DNA of 64,000 nt from Neoactinobaculum massilliense. Its GTDB lineage: Bacteria > Actinomycetota > Actinomycetes > Actinomycetales > Actinomycetaceae. Shown here one piece after another: positions 1 through 9,189 of the stretch (within the stretch, counting starts at the first letter, position 1; each line of letters opens with the position of its first letter). Location: assembly GCF_900604955.1 (NCBI RefSeq), contig NZ_UWPE01000001.1:248001-312000 (forward strand), written 5' to 3'. The notes under the pieces are model-generated. The model was given only the letters and a program-made list of their open reading frames with translations. It did not search any database and was not told the origin of the DNA. Both the position numbers and the translations under genes were made by a program.

Positions 1-2
1 AG

Positions 3-644
3 GTGTGGCGCGAGGACGGGCCCCAGTTAACCGAGGCCACCATGGCATCCGCTGCGGCCACCGCGGATGCTCTCGCACAGGGCGCCCCGCGTTCCGATGA
101 GGCCTCCGCGCAGCTCGCATCCGCCACGATGGATTTACTGGCCGGCGTGACCGATGCGGCCGACGCGATTGGGCAGCATGGCATCTCCGTCATCCTGGTG
201 CCGGCGGGCGAATCATCGAGCCTGGCCGCAGGCCTCAATGCGGCGGGAGGTCTGCAGTACGTCACGGCGAACTCCACCGGCGCCTTCTGGCGCGTTTCCC
301 CGGTTTCAGCTCCCCGCCCCGCCCGCCTCACCCTCAACGGTCAGGTAATCGACTCCGGCCGTGTGGGAGCGGAAACCACCATTCCCGCTGGAATGGATGG
401 TGCCCTGTGGCTTGCCGAGCGGGCGTCGAGTGGCTGGGAGGCCACCCTGGACGGACAGCCGCTGCAGGTACGGGAGAGCACGTGGAACCAGGAGTGGGAT
501 GTGCCGGCGCACGCCTCGGCGGCACAGCTCAGTATCCGCTATCGGCCACTCCAGGCCGGGCTACTGGATGTAGCACAGCTGCTTGCGGGCGGGGCCGCCG
601 TTGTTGCCGCAATTCCCATGCGCCGCGGAAAGGTGAGTGACTAA
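3..644 (+). CDS. C-terminal part of a membrane glycosyltransferase (5' end outside window)
   Basis: The reading frame is open from the window edge and ends at 644, so only the last ~213 residues are visible. They resemble the soluble C-terminal part of the large GT2-type membrane glycosyltransferases that precede DUF5719 genes in actinobacteria: an alpha-helical stretch, a beta-rich segment around ALWLAERASSGWEATLDG, one hydrophobic segment near the end (VAQLLAGGAAVVAAIPM) and a basic tail. The stop codon overlaps the ATG of the next gene by one base (TAATG), so the two are probably translationally coupled. The catalytic N-terminal domain lies outside the window, so the assignment rests on context and the C-terminal pattern. 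Confidence 0.6.
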   Translation: MWREDGPQLTEATMASAAATADALAQGAPRSDEASAQLASATMDLLAGVTDAADAIGQHGISVILVPAGESSSLAAGLNAAGGLQYVTANSTGAFWRVSPVSAPRPARLTLNGQVIDSGRVGAETTIPAGMDGALWLAERASSGWEATLDGQPLQVRESTWNQEWDVPAHASAAQLSIRYRPLQAGLLDVAQLLAGGAAVVAAIPMRRGKVSD

Positions 645-2065
645 TGCGTATTTTCACCGCACCTGCATCCGCTTCCCGGGCGGTCCGCGCGGGAGAACGC
701 CGTCGTCGGTTCATCTCCGGGCTGGCTGTCATCGCGGCGCTCGCGGCGGCCGGGGGAGCCGCGGTTCTGGTGCGCCCGGCATCGCGGGAACCCGTGGAGA
801 TTCCCGTTGTTGCGGCCGCCGGCGCGCCGGTCCAGGTAGCCTGCGGCGGGCAGTTCTCCAACCAGTTTGAGGGCGGCGTAAGTGCCCAGGATATTACCGA
901 GGACATTGTGCATACGTCCGCCCTGCTCGCCACCGGTACCGGATCGGTCAGTGGACCCAATGGGCTCACGAGCGGGGAGGGTAGCGTCGTCGCAACCACA
1001 AACGTGGGTGCCGGCTACTATCACACCGAGGGCACCGGCATCACGCTAGCCGGTGGCGCCACATTCCTCGCGAAAAACGGGGATGCGCGCGGCCTTGCGG
1101 TCAGTCCGTGCGTTACGCCGGAACGGGACGCGTGGCTGGTGGGTTCGGCGTCGGGCGTGGGGCATACGAACGTGCTCTACATTACGAACCCGGGTGAGCG
1201 CGCGGTGACCGTGTCTATTGAGGCATTTGGTGCGGCGGGCCCGCTGGACCTGGGGAGCGCCACCAGCGTGAGTGTGGAATCCGGTGCCACGATGCGATTC
1301 GGGCTGGACGGCCTGATTCCCGACGATCCGCGTATCGCCCTGCATCTCACCACGAAGGCAGGCGCCTTCGGCGCCGTACTCCAATCCGGGGAACTAAACG
1401 GTGCCACGGCGGCCGGCGTGGACGTGATTCAGCCCTCGCAGCCGGGGGATACCTCGGTGATTCCGGGTATCACCGTTTCCGACGCCGCCCCCGTGCTGCG
1501 CGTGGTCAACCCGGGCCGGGATACCACGTTTAGTCTCACGCTATACGGGCCGGACGGGAAAGTAGAGGTGCCGGGCACCGCCGATGTGCCCATCAGCGCA
1601 TCGGCGGTACTGGACCTTAGCCTGGGCGGTGTTCCCAAAGGCAGCTACACGGCCGTGGTGACCGGTTCCGGTCAGCTGGCGGCGGGGGTACAGAACGTAG
1701 CGGGCAGTTCGCCGCGCGATGTCGCCTGGATCCCCGCCACCGCCCCGACCACCCGTGGCGGCGCGGCCTGGGGCGAGGGGCTGACCGGCGTCGTTCAACT
1801 CTACTCAACAGAAACGGCGGCCCCCACGGTGGAGAGCTACCGGGCGGACGGAACACTGATCCGCACCGATACCGTGGCCGTGCGCACGGCGGGCTCCCTG
1901 TCGCTGCCGGAGGATACCGCCAGCGTGATAGTTCGAAGCGAGATCCCCGTGTACGGGACCGTGAATCTCTCCGCCGGTGTGGAGGGCGGCACGGGTATCG
2001 CGGCGATCGGCCTCACCAGCGCGCTGGATTCCACCGATCGCGCCCGCATCTCGGTGGCGAACTAG
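644..2065 (+). CDS. DUF5719 family envelope protein
   Basis: This 473-residue protein starts at an ATG overlapping the upstream stop. It has a basic N-terminus, one hydrophobic segment (about residues 25-45, GLAVIAALAAAGGAAVLV) that would act as signal anchor, and then a long beta-rich, Gly/Ala/Thr/Val-rich extracytoplasmic region. Its position after a GT2-type glycosyltransferase and before the zincin-like/DUF3499 pair is the conserved actinobacterial neighbourhood of DUF5719 proteins. The family has no established biochemical function; a role in envelope assembly is inferred only from location and neighbours. Its 3' end overlaps that of the convergent zincin-like gene by 4 bp. Confidence 0.7.
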   Translation: MRIFTAPASASRAVRAGERRRRFISGLAVIAALAAAGGAAVLVRPASREPVEIPVVAAAGAPVQVACGGQFSNQFEGGVSAQDITEDIVHTSALLATGTGSVSGPNGLTSGEGSVVATTNVGAGYYHTEGTGITLAGGATFLAKNGDARGLAVSPCVTPERDAWLVGSASGVGHTNVLYITNPGERAVTVSIEAFGAAGPLDLGSATSVSVESGATMRFGLDGLIPDDPRIALHLTTKAGAFGAVLQSGELNGATAAGVDVIQPSQPGDTSVIPGITVSDAAPVLRVVNPGRDTTFSLTLYGPDGKVEVPGTADVPISASAVLDLSLGGVPKGSYTAVVTGSGQLAAGVQNVAGSSPRDVAWIPATAPTTRGGAAWGEGLTGVVQLYSTETAAPTVESYRADGTLIRTDTVAVRTAGSLSLPEDTASVIVRSEIPVYGTVNLSAGVEGGTGIAAIGLTSALDSTDRARISVAN

Positions 2066-2493
2066 GACTGCATCCAGTCGATATCCTCCGGATGGGAGCC
2101 GATGGCGGCGGCGACCGCATCGGTCACCACATAGTGCAGGAAAATGCGCGGCTCGGGGGAGTGGGCGGCCTCCTGCTGGATGGGCCAGCGATAGAACACA
2201 ATGCGCCCGTCCAGTTTTCCGCCCCGCTCGAAGGGGAGATAGCGCGCCAGCGGTGAGCGCTCCTCCCACGGTGCCGGATCCTGATCCGGCACGTTCATGA
2301 CGCCAAAATCCATGCGCTGAAGCTCGGGGAGACGGTGACGGTACATGGCCAACTCATAGGCAATAACATCCGCGAACTGGTCCCCTCGCGTCCGCCAGGC
2401 GGGCAGCGAAAAGGGGAGGACAGGCCCGCGCAGACCGCGGCCGTGCCGGTCCCGCCGGCGGCCCTGAGAACGGGGAGGAATGACATCACGCAT
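2062..2493 (-). CDS. Zincin-like metallopeptidase family protein, probably without a classical active site
   Basis: The product is 143 residues when started at the ATG at 2493. The N-terminal run RDRHGRGLRGPVLPFSLPAW and the C-terminal part with LHYVVTDAVAAAIG and PEDIDW match the actinobacterial metallopeptidase-like family next to DUF3499. A canonical HExxH zinc motif is not visible; only a lone His occurs where the helix would be, as in many actinobacterial members, so catalysis is doubtful. Longer in-frame starts exist (to 2589), but 2493 is preferred because a -10-like TACGCT lies 7 nt upstream on the minus strand, giving a leaderless transcript. The gene is divergent from DUF3499. Confidence 0.65.
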   Translation of the reverse strand: MRDVIPPRSQGRRRDRHGRGLRGPVLPFSLPAWRTRGDQFADVIAYELAMYRHRLPELQRMDFGVMNVPDQDPAPWEERSPLARYLPFERGGKLDGRIVFYRWPIQQEAAHSPEPRIFLHYVVTDAVAAAIGSHPEDIDWMQS

Positions 2494-2500
2494 GTGCCAC

Positions 2501-2506
2501 AGCGTA
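2501..2506 (-). promoter_or_regulatory. -10 element of leaderless promoter for the zincin-like gene
   Basis: Minus-strand hexamer TACGCT ends 7 nt before the ATG at 2493. It fits the TAnnnT pattern seen before several other genes of this window that lack a ribosome binding site. No clear -35 box is seen. Confidence 0.4.
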
Positions 2507-2513
2507 GTTGGGC

Positions 2514-2519
2514 TAGGCT
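2514..2519 (+). promoter_or_regulatory. -10 element of leaderless promoter for DUF3499
   Basis: TAGGCT lies 6 nt before the GTG start at 2526, so transcription would begin at or next to the start codon. It is only 7 bp from the opposing -10 box of the divergent zincin-like gene. Confidence 0.5.
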
Positions 2520-2525
2520 GACCGC

Positions 2526-3122
2526 GTGAGTCAGTTGCGCAAGTGTTCGCGGGTGGGGTGTCAGAGACCGGCCGTCGCAACCATGACATACCAGTACCAG
2601 GAGGCCACGGCGGTGATCGGGCCGCTTTCGCCCACCGCCATGCCCGGTGCTTTCGACCTCTGCGCGGACCACCTACACACCGTCTCCATCCCGCGCGGGT
2701 GGCAGATTGTGCGCCTAAAAACAGATTTCGAGGAGGCGCCGCCCTCGGATTCGGACCTCATGGCGCTCGCGGATGCTATTCGGGAAACGTCAAAGCGTCC
2801 GGTGCCGCCGCCCACCCGTGCGCAGCGTGAGATTCGTCGCCCCGCGGATATAGGGTCCGGGAGTATTCGTCGCGCCAGCCTTCATGCGGTTCCCGCCGCC
2901 GACGCCGATGCCACCGCCTCGCCCGGGGAGGCGGGGGTGGAGGGTGCGCACGTAGATAACGAGACGCATGTGCGTGGCCGACAGGCGGGAGAGACCGGCG
3001 AGCCCTCTGGGCTCAGCGACGCTGCCGGAACGATGGGGCGGCCCGAACTACACGGTGTGGATTTGAGTGACGCTGATAGCCTGCTGGACAAGCCGTCCGG
3101 TCACCCCGAGCCGGGGGAGTAG
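2526..3122 (+). CDS. DUF3499 family protein
   Basis: The 198-residue protein begins at GTG and has the family signature at its N-terminus: CSRVGC, PAVATMTYQYQEATAVIGPL and DLCADHLHTVSIPRGWQIVR. The CxxxxC pair together with a later Cys and His suggests a small zinc-binding fold (inference). The C-terminal half, after about residue 95, is low-complexity, Gly/Ala/Asp-rich and probably disordered. No ribosome binding site precedes the start; a TAGGCT hexamer 6 nt upstream argues for leaderless translation. The gene sits between a zincin-like gene and mtrA, which is the standard actinobacterial arrangement. Biochemical function is unknown. Confidence 0.8.
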   Translation: MSQLRKCSRVGCQRPAVATMTYQYQEATAVIGPLSPTAMPGAFDLCADHLHTVSIPRGWQIVRLKTDFEEAPPSDSDLMALADAIRETSKRPVPPPTRAQREIRRPADIGSGSIRRASLHAVPAADADATASPGEAGVEGAHVDNETHVRGRQAGETGEPSGLSDAAGTMGRPELHGVDLSDADSLLDKPSGHPEPGE

Positions 3123-3248
3123 GGCGGACCGCTCGCGGAATGCTTTCAAGAAGCTGACGCGGGGTGCGCTTGCCGGTCGCGGGGTGCTGACCGACGGTGG
3201 GCGTGTCGGAGCGTCCTGGCATAATGAGTGTCAGCGAAAGGGGAGGCA

Positions 3249-3932
3249 ATGGTTACGCGGATTCTGGTGGTGGATGATGACCCGGGTATCTCGGAGATGG
3301 TGGCAATTCTCCTGGAGAGTGAGGGGTATCAGGCCACCGTGGCGGCCACCGGGCCCTCGGCGCTCACCCTGTTCCGCGCGGAGCACCCGGATCTGGTACT
3401 GCTGGATGTCATGCTGCCCGGCATGTCCGGGGTGGACGTATGCAAGGAAATCCGTGAAGAAAGCGATGTGCCCATCGTGATGATGAGCGCGCGTACAGAT
3501 TCCGTGGATGTCATTGCTGGGCTTGAGGCCGGTGCGGATGATTACGTCACCAAGCCCTTTGAAAACGATGTGCTGCTTGCCCGCGTGCGCGCTCGGCTGC
3601 GCCGGCAGGAGCCGGAGGCGGAAACACTCACCATATCTGACCTCACCATTGACCTGCGCGGTCACCAGGTGCTGCGTGACGGGGTGGACCTTAAGCTCAC
3701 CCCGTTGGAATTCGATCTGCTGGTGGCATTGGCGCGTAAGCCCTACCAGGTATTTTCCCGCGAGGAGCTTCTGGACAAGGTGTGGGGATACCGGCACACG
3801 GGCGCGGATACTCGGCTGGTGAATGTGCACATCCAGCGGTTGCGTTCCAAAGTGGAGAAGGATCCTGATAATCCGCAGGTGGTGCTCACGGTCCGCGGGG
3901 TGGGCTATCGAGCGGGGGCGCCACGCGAGTGA
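3249..3932 (+). CDS. mtrA: Response regulator MtrA (OmpR family)
   Basis: The start at 3249 is chosen over an upstream in-frame ATG at 3228 because GGGGAGG sits directly before it; the product is then 227 residues, the usual MtrA length. The receiver domain shows the acidic pair D9-D10, phospho-acceptor D53 (LVLLDVMLPG) and K102 (VTKPF); the C-terminal half is an OmpR-type winged helix ending in VVLTVRGVGYRAG. MtrA is phosphorylated by MtrB and in mycobacteria and corynebacteria controls cell wall, division and osmotic genes. The last four bases overlap mtrB (GTGA), so kinase and regulator are co-translated. Confidence 0.95.
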   Translation: MVTRILVVDDDPGISEMVAILLESEGYQATVAATGPSALTLFRAEHPDLVLLDVMLPGMSGVDVCKEIREESDVPIVMMSARTDSVDVIAGLEAGADDYVTKPFENDVLLARVRARLRRQEPEAETLTISDLTIDLRGHQVLRDGVDLKLTPLEFDLLVALARKPYQVFSREELLDKVWGYRHTGADTRLVNVHIQRLRSKVEKDPDNPQVVLTVRGVGYRAGAPRE

Positions 3933-5674
3933 AGATTAAGCATGCCGCGGGGCGGGTATACCGCAGCCTCGGCAGCCAGGTGCGTGCATTTGTCACCGGC
4001 CTAGGGGGACAGTGGTCCGGTTCGCTGGCCACCCGTGTGGTGGCTGTGGTGATTGCTGTCGGGCTGGTCACGGCGGTGGTGGGCAGCGCCATCGTGGTGA
4101 CAGAGGTACGTTCGCGGCTGTTTGACCGCTCGGTGGCCGCGCTGGTGGATCAGTACTCCACCACGGCTACGCAGGCTCAGTATTCGCTGGACTCCATGAA
4201 TGCGGCCACCGCCGGTCAGATCCAGCAGTACGCAAATGATCTGGTGGCCGGTCAATACGATCCGGTGCAGAACGTTTACGGTGGCGCGCTGTTACGTACG
4301 CCCGGCCAGAGCGGCACCAGCTTCACCATCGCGGAACCGGTCACACAGTCGACGGTACAGATTCGTGACCTCATTACCACGGATCTACGTAAGGCCGTGC
4401 GGGGTGCGGACGGCTCTACGTTCTGGCAGTCCGTCGGCCTGGTGGACTCCGGCCACACCACTCCCGGCATTATCGTGGGTTCCACACTCCGCCTGGGTGG
4501 CGCCGGCAACTACGAGTTTTATTCGGTTTATTCTCTGGAATCCCAGGAAACCATCCTCTCCATGGTGTCTCGCATTCTCACCCTGGCGCAGGCGGTCATG
4601 CTGGTCATTATTGCTATCGCCGTGCTCATCGTGGTGCGTTACGTGGTGCGGCCGGTGCGGCAGGCCTCGCAAAATGCCCAGCGTCTCGCCGCGGGTGCAT
4701 TTGATGTCCATATGAACGACGACGGTGAGGATGAGCTCGCTCAGTTGGGCCGCTCGTTTAATCAGATGGCCGATTCGCTGCGCGATCAGATTGCGGAACT
4801 GGAGCGGCTCTCCAATGTGCAGCGCGATTTTGTGTCGGCCGTGTCCCATGAGCTGCGCACGCCCGTTACCACCATTCGCATGGCGGGCCAACTTATTTAT
4901 GACAAGCGGGCCGAACTGCCGTCCGCACTCAAACGCAGCGCGGAGTTGCAGCACAATCAGCTCATTAACCTGGATGTGATGCTGGCGGATCTACTGGAGA
5001 TATCCCGGTTTGATGCCGGGGCGATGACACTTCACACCTCTCAGGCAAATTTGGTGGATATTGTGGTACGTGTTGTTAACAATGCGCGTCCTCTCGCGGA
5101 TGACAACGGGGTGGAGGTGACGGGCAGCCAGCAGGGTGATACGACAGCGGAGATCGAGCCGCGGCGCGTGGAGCGGATTGTACGCAACCTGGTGGTGAAT
5201 GCCCTGGAGCACGCGGAGGGCGGGCACGTCCATATCCGCGTGGTGGGCGGTGCCACGGCCGTGGCCGTGGAAGTCTCGGATAACGGCATCGGGCTGAGCG
5301 AGGAACAGGCTGCGCACGTATTCGATCGCTTCTGGCGCGCTGATGAATCCCGCGTCCGTAAATCGGGCGGTACCGGTCTGGGCCTTACGATTGCCCGCGA
5401 GGATGCGCTGTTACACGGTGGGCGTCTGCAGGCCATCGGCGAACTCGGGGTGGGGGCCACGTTCCTGCTGACGCTGCCGCGTACCCAGCAGACGCATTGG
5501 ACCGCTTCGCTTGAGCTCCATGTGGGAGCAGACGTGGGGCTGGATCCGGCGGATGTGCCGATTGACTTCCGGCCGCCATCGCCGCCCACCGGGGAAATCC
5601 CGAAGATTCCTGCGCCTGTTTCACCCACACCCGAGGCGCCGGCCGGCAACCCGGAAGGAGGAAACCATGCGTAG
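3929..5674 (+). CDS. mtrB: Sensor histidine kinase MtrB
   Basis: This 581-residue membrane kinase starts at a GTG overlapping the mtrA stop. It has a first membrane helix at about residues 37-57, an extracytoplasmic domain, a second helix at about 220-241 (VMLVIIAIAVLIVV), a HAMP domain, the H-box VSHELRTPVTTI with the autophosphorylated His at about 307, the N-box NLVVNALEHAEGG, the D-box DNGIGL and the glycine loop GGTGLGLTI. The C-terminal tail after the ATPase domain is Pro-rich. It is the cognate kinase of MtrA. Its 3' end overlaps the lpqB start by 8 bp, in keeping with the conserved mtrA-mtrB-lpqB operon in which LpqB modulates MtrB. Confidence 0.95.
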   Translation: MKIKHAAGRVYRSLGSQVRAFVTGLGGQWSGSLATRVVAVVIAVGLVTAVVGSAIVVTEVRSRLFDRSVAALVDQYSTTATQAQYSLDSMNAATAGQIQQYANDLVAGQYDPVQNVYGGALLRTPGQSGTSFTIAEPVTQSTVQIRDLITTDLRKAVRGADGSTFWQSVGLVDSGHTTPGIIVGSTLRLGGAGNYEFYSVYSLESQETILSMVSRILTLAQAVMLVIIAIAVLIVVRYVVRPVRQASQNAQRLAAGAFDVHMNDDGEDELAQLGRSFNQMADSLRDQIAELERLSNVQRDFVSAVSHELRTPVTTIRMAGQLIYDKRAELPSALKRSAELQHNQLINLDVMLADLLEISRFDAGAMTLHTSQANLVDIVVRVVNNARPLADDNGVEVTGSQQGDTTAEIEPRRVERIVRNLVVNALEHAEGGHVHIRVVGGATAVAVEVSDNGIGLSEEQAAHVFDRFWRADESRVRKSGGTGLGLTIAREDALLHGGRLQAIGELGVGATFLLTLPRTQQTHWTASLELHVGADVGLDPADVPIDFRPPSPPTGEIPKIPAPVSPTPEAPAGNPEGGNHA

Positions 5675-7385
5675 ATCCGTTGCGCTGTTGGCAGCGCTGC
5701 TCCTGGTCCTTGCCGGCTGTGCCGTGCTGCCCCGCTCCGGTCCCGTTAACCAGGTGGAACCCTCACCCACGCAGGCGGGGCGCATTGGCCTGTCCGCAGC
5801 GCCGCCGCGCGAAGGGGCCTCTCCACATGACATCGTGGCAGGCTTCCTCGTGGCTGCTCGCGCGGGGCTGGACGATGATTTCACCGTGGCCCGGCAGTTT
5901 CTTACGAAGGACGCGGGCAAGGCGTGGCAACCGTTGGCTGCCGTCCTCGTGTATCCGGATGATCAGAACGTGAAAATTTCGGAGACGGCATCCCCGTCCG
6001 CCACGTCAAGCACGAAGAAAACGGATACCGAAGCGGACCAGCAGGTGATTGCGGTGAGCGTTGGCGCGCTTGCTTCCCTGGACGAGGCCGGTGTGTACAC
6101 CGAATCCGCCACGGATTCGCGGGTGAGCCGCCAGTTCAGCCTTAAACGTGAGAACGGGGAGTGGCGTATTGCCACGCTCGATGATGGCGTACTTCTTAGC
6201 CAGCACATTTTCACCGACCAGTACGTGAAGGCGCCTCTCTACTTCTTTAACCAGGGAGATACCCAACTGGTGCCGGACGTGCGCTGGTATCCGCGGCGGG
6301 CGGTGGCGGCGTCGGCGATGGACGGCTTGCTGGCCGGCCCCTCACCCTGGCTGCAGAACGCCGTGTTCTCCGAGATTCCGGATGGGACGGAGTTGGACAG
6401 CCCGGTTACTGTCATGGACGGCGTGGCGCAGGTCAATCTTTCCTCGGATGCGGTGACGGGTCCCGTCTCCAAGCAGCGGCTCATGGCTGCAGAAATCGAG
6501 GAGACGCTCACGGAGCTGCCCGGTGTCCAGAACGTCACCATCAGCGCGAAGGGTGTGCCGCTGGATCTGCAATCCGTGCCGGATGTTTCCGTGTATCCCT
6601 ATGCCGCATATCCCGTCACGGCGCTGCGCGGGGGCCAGCCGGTGTCCGTGACGGATTCGGCCGCCACCCCGCTGATGCGAAGTCTGGGTGGCTTTGCGGC
6701 GGGCCAGGTGGCGGTGGCCTATGAGAATCCGGCGGAAACACTGGCGTTTACGTCCACGGATGGCAAGAGTATGGCACTCGCCAATGTGGCTACCGGGAAG
6801 GTGAGCCGCGTGCTCTCCGGCACCAGTCTGGTGGCGCCCTCCTTTGATCTGTACGGATGGGCGTGGACCGGCGAAAAAACGAATAACGGCCAACTCGAGG
6901 TGGCGAATCCGAACGGGCATACCACCTCGGTGATGGCTCCCTGGCTTGAGGGGGCAACGGTCCATGACGTTCGCGTCTCGCGGGACGGCGGGCGCATTGC
7001 CGTGGTGGCGGAGACAGGCGGCTCCTACCACGTGTTCGTTGCCGCCGTGGAGCGTGACGACGCCGGCATACCACTCTCGCTGGATGACCCGGTGCGTTTG
7101 GGACAGCGGCTCTCGGAAATTCGCTCGATTGCGTGGGTGAGTGGTTCGGATCTCCTGGTGCTCGGCCGGATAAGTAGCGGCGCGGATCTGGGCGTGTACC
7201 GCCTGACTGTTGGTGGGCCCATGTCCCTTGAGGCGTCGGTCGGGTTCGACGCCGTCGCCCTGGCGGCCGGACGCGATGACCAGGGCATCGCCGTGGTGGA
7301 TTCTGCCGGCACCCTCCGGATGCGTTCAGGTGGTGGCTGGCAAAAGCTGGCAACCGGGATCCAGGACGCCACCTATCCGGGCTAG
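5667..7385 (+). CDS. lpqB: Lipoprotein LpqB with GerMN domain
   Basis: The start at 5667 is supported by GGAAGGAGG just upstream and by an immediate lipoprotein signal peptide: basic MRRS, a hydrophobic run and lipobox LAGC with Cys at residue 18. The 572-residue product would be lipid-anchored outside the membrane. The middle contains a GerMN-type domain (about residues 190-300, with VRWYPRRAVAASAMDGLL and GVAQVNLS); the last ~250 residues are beta-propeller-like. In actinobacteria LpqB is encoded with MtrAB and interacts with the MtrB sensor domain. The coding region overlaps mtrB by 8 bp. Confidence 0.93.
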   Translation: MRRSVALLAALLLVLAGCAVLPRSGPVNQVEPSPTQAGRIGLSAAPPREGASPHDIVAGFLVAARAGLDDDFTVARQFLTKDAGKAWQPLAAVLVYPDDQNVKISETASPSATSSTKKTDTEADQQVIAVSVGALASLDEAGVYTESATDSRVSRQFSLKRENGEWRIATLDDGVLLSQHIFTDQYVKAPLYFFNQGDTQLVPDVRWYPRRAVAASAMDGLLAGPSPWLQNAVFSEIPDGTELDSPVTVMDGVAQVNLSSDAVTGPVSKQRLMAAEIEETLTELPGVQNVTISAKGVPLDLQSVPDVSVYPYAAYPVTALRGGQPVSVTDSAATPLMRSLGGFAAGQVAVAYENPAETLAFTSTDGKSMALANVATGKVSRVLSGTSLVAPSFDLYGWAWTGEKTNNGQLEVANPNGHTTSVMAPWLEGATVHDVRVSRDGGRIAVVAETGGSYHVFVAAVERDDAGIPLSLDDPVRLGQRLSEIRSIAWVSGSDLLVLGRISSGADLGVYRLTVGGPMSLEASVGFDAVALAAGRDDQGIAVVDSAGTLRMRSGGGWQKLATGIQDATYPG

Positions 7386-7468
7386 CCGGGCGGCCGGGCG
7401 AATAACCCGTGGTTGCGGGCTGTGGACGAACGGGGAGGCCCCGGCTTTCGGCGTGGCAGGCTCGAAGC

Positions 7469-8265
7469 ATGAACATCCTCAAGGAACTGGGGCTACTGGC
7501 ACTCCCGCGAAGCTGTGCGGGATGCGGGGCGTGGGATACGGCGCTGTGCGGTGCCTGCCAGGAGCGGTTGGCGGGCCGGTGGCGGGAGGCTCCGCCCGCG
7601 CCCCCTACCTCCTTCGTGTGCTTCCGGCCGACGCGGCATCCCCGGGGCTCGATCGTCCCGGGGATGCCGTTCCGCTGTTTCCCGTCTATGCACTAGGCCC
7701 CTACCGCGATGAACGGCGCCGCACCATTATCCACTGGAAGAACGTCAATGACGCGGCACTGTCCCGGGCCATTGCCGCCATTGTGACCGAGCGTGTGGTG
7801 GCCCTCGCGGGTGGGGAACGCAGCGCCCCTTCCACCGCAGCACCCATTAGCGTGGTTCCGGCACCGTCGCGCCGCAGCCGCACGCGGGACGGGCGCTTTG
7901 TGGCGGGCATACTCGCGGCGGCGGTGGTGATGGGACTCCGCCGGGCCGGCTGGGACGCCGATGTTCATAATTGTCTGCGGCAGCAGCCCCCACCGCCGGC
8001 TGATCTGCTCCGTGCCCGCATGCCTCGGCGCGGCGGTGGCCAGCGGAACAGGCGCACGAAAACCCGCAGGATCAACCTGAAACCGAATGCGAGCGTGCCT
8101 GCCGGCGGGATCGTCGTCGTCGACGATGTGCTGACCACGGGTGCCACGCTTGCCGGCTGTGCCGAGGCCCTGGATCCCACCCGGGTGGCGTTCGCCGTGG
8201 TACTGGCTGCGGCCGCTGATCCCAGAGAGCGAAACGATTCGGTGACTTCGGCCACCAAACGGTAG
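7469..8265 (+). pseudogene. comF: comF-like phosphoribosyltransferase gene, interrupted by a one-base frameshift
   Basis: Two frames together make one ComF-like protein. From the ATG at 7469 the first frame gives the zinc-ribbon-like N-terminus LPRSCAGCGAWDTALCGACQ and then runs into unrelated sequence and stops at 7696. From about 7600 the adjacent frame carries VPLFPVYALGPYRDERRR, a basic tail-binding region and the PRPP loop VVVDDVLTTGATLAGC, ending at 8265. Restoring one base at the run of five C at 7601-7605 fuses the halves into a ~265-residue protein of normal ComF layout. The cause may be a true mutation or a sequencing error. A CAGGCT hexamer 6 nt before the ATG could serve as a leaderless promoter. 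The position between lpqB and hpf is the usual one for this gene. Confidence 0.8.
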
Positions 8266-8267
8266 AA
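8262..8267 (+). promoter_or_regulatory. Possible -10 box for hpf
   Basis: TAGAAT overlaps the end of the comF frame, 53 nt before the hpf ATG. The -35 region is poor, so this is tentative. Confidence 0.35.
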
Positions 8268-8320
8268 TGAAGTACCCGGCGGGCTACCCCGTCGGGGCAC
8301 AACCCCGTGAAGGAGGAACA

Positions 8321-8974
8321 ATGGAGTTCGTTATTACCGGCCACGGCGCCGAGGTCACGGACAAGTTCAAGAACCACGTGGAAGAAAAACTGGGCAAGGT
8401 GGAGCAGTTCGCCCCGCGTGCCCAGCGTGTTCAGGTGGTGGTGTCCAAGCACAATGACCCGGCGCGCGCCGATGAAGCGAAGAAGATTGAGCTGACGGTA
8501 GTGGATAAGGGCCCGGTGATTCACGCAGAAGCTACCGGACCGGACCAGTACACGGCGCTTGATTCGGCCTCCTCCAAGCTGTTTGAGCGCTTACGTAGGG
8601 CCAGCGAGCGCCGGTTGGCGCGGCGCCGTGAGGGGCGCCGGGATACCACGCCCACACCGCTCAACCTCACTCCGGAGGACGTCAATATCAAGCCCGCCGA
8701 GGAAGCGCCGCAGCCCACGGTACCCACAAAGCCGGGCGAGGCAATTGAGCGTCAGGTGGGAGATTCCCCGGTGGTGGTGCGTGACAAGCTCTACGATGCG
8801 AACCCCATGACGGTGGAGGATGCCCTCTATCAGATGGAACTGGTGGGCCATCCCTTCTTCCTGTTCATTGATTCGGAAACCAACCAGCCGTGCGTGGTCT
8901 ACCAGCGTCACGGATGGACATACGGTCTGCTGCGGCTCAACACCCACACGGATGCGGAGGTGCCCGAGGCATAG
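8321..8974 (+). CDS. hpf: Ribosome hibernation promoting factor, long form
   Basis: The ATG at 8321 follows AAGGAGGAA, which fixes the start over the longer open frame. The 217-residue product has the S30AE/RaiA ribosome-binding domain (residues ~1-100, starting MEFVITGHGAEVTDKFKNHV) and, after a Pro-rich linker, the long-HPF C-terminal dimerisation domain (VEDALYQMELVGHPFFLF, then CVVYQRHGWTYGLLRL). Long HPF binds 30S subunits and pairs ribosomes into inactive 100S dimers in stationary phase. It is separated from comF by a short gap with a TAGAAT box and is followed by a strong terminator, so it can be transcribed alone. Confidence 0.95.
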   Translation: MEFVITGHGAEVTDKFKNHVEEKLGKVEQFAPRAQRVQVVVSKHNDPARADEAKKIELTVVDKGPVIHAEATGPDQYTALDSASSKLFERLRRASERRLARRREGRRDTTPTPLNLTPEDVNIKPAEEAPQPTVPTKPGEAIERQVGDSPVVVRDKLYDANPMTVEDALYQMELVGHPFFLFIDSETNQPCVVYQRHGWTYGLLRLNTHTDAEVPEA

Positions 8975-9043
8975 GTGGCGGGGTGCCGCGCAGGCGGCAT
9001 AGCCGCGTGGCTGCCGGTAGATGGCTGTCATGATGGAGCACGG

Positions 9044-9069
9044 AGGGGCGGTGAAGCCGCCCCTTTTTT
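9044..9069 (+). terminator. Intrinsic terminator after hpf
   Basis: The inverted repeat AGGGGCGG / CCGCCCCT with a 4-base loop is followed by a run of six T. It closes the hpf transcript. Confidence 0.85.
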
Positions 9070-9189
9070 CGTGTCCTGCCCAGCGGGTGGCGTTGCTTCC
9101 CGGCCCTACTGCGACGCCGGCGCCGCTGCCCGGACCGCTCACTGCCGGATCATTGCGATGCCCGGTGCGCATGCCCGGCCGGGCCACCG

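Noticed and set aside
7600-7700. Programmed ribosomal frameshift in comF
   Set aside because: No slippery heptamer followed by a pseudoknot is visible, and ComF is not known to use frameshifting; mutation or sequencing error is simpler.
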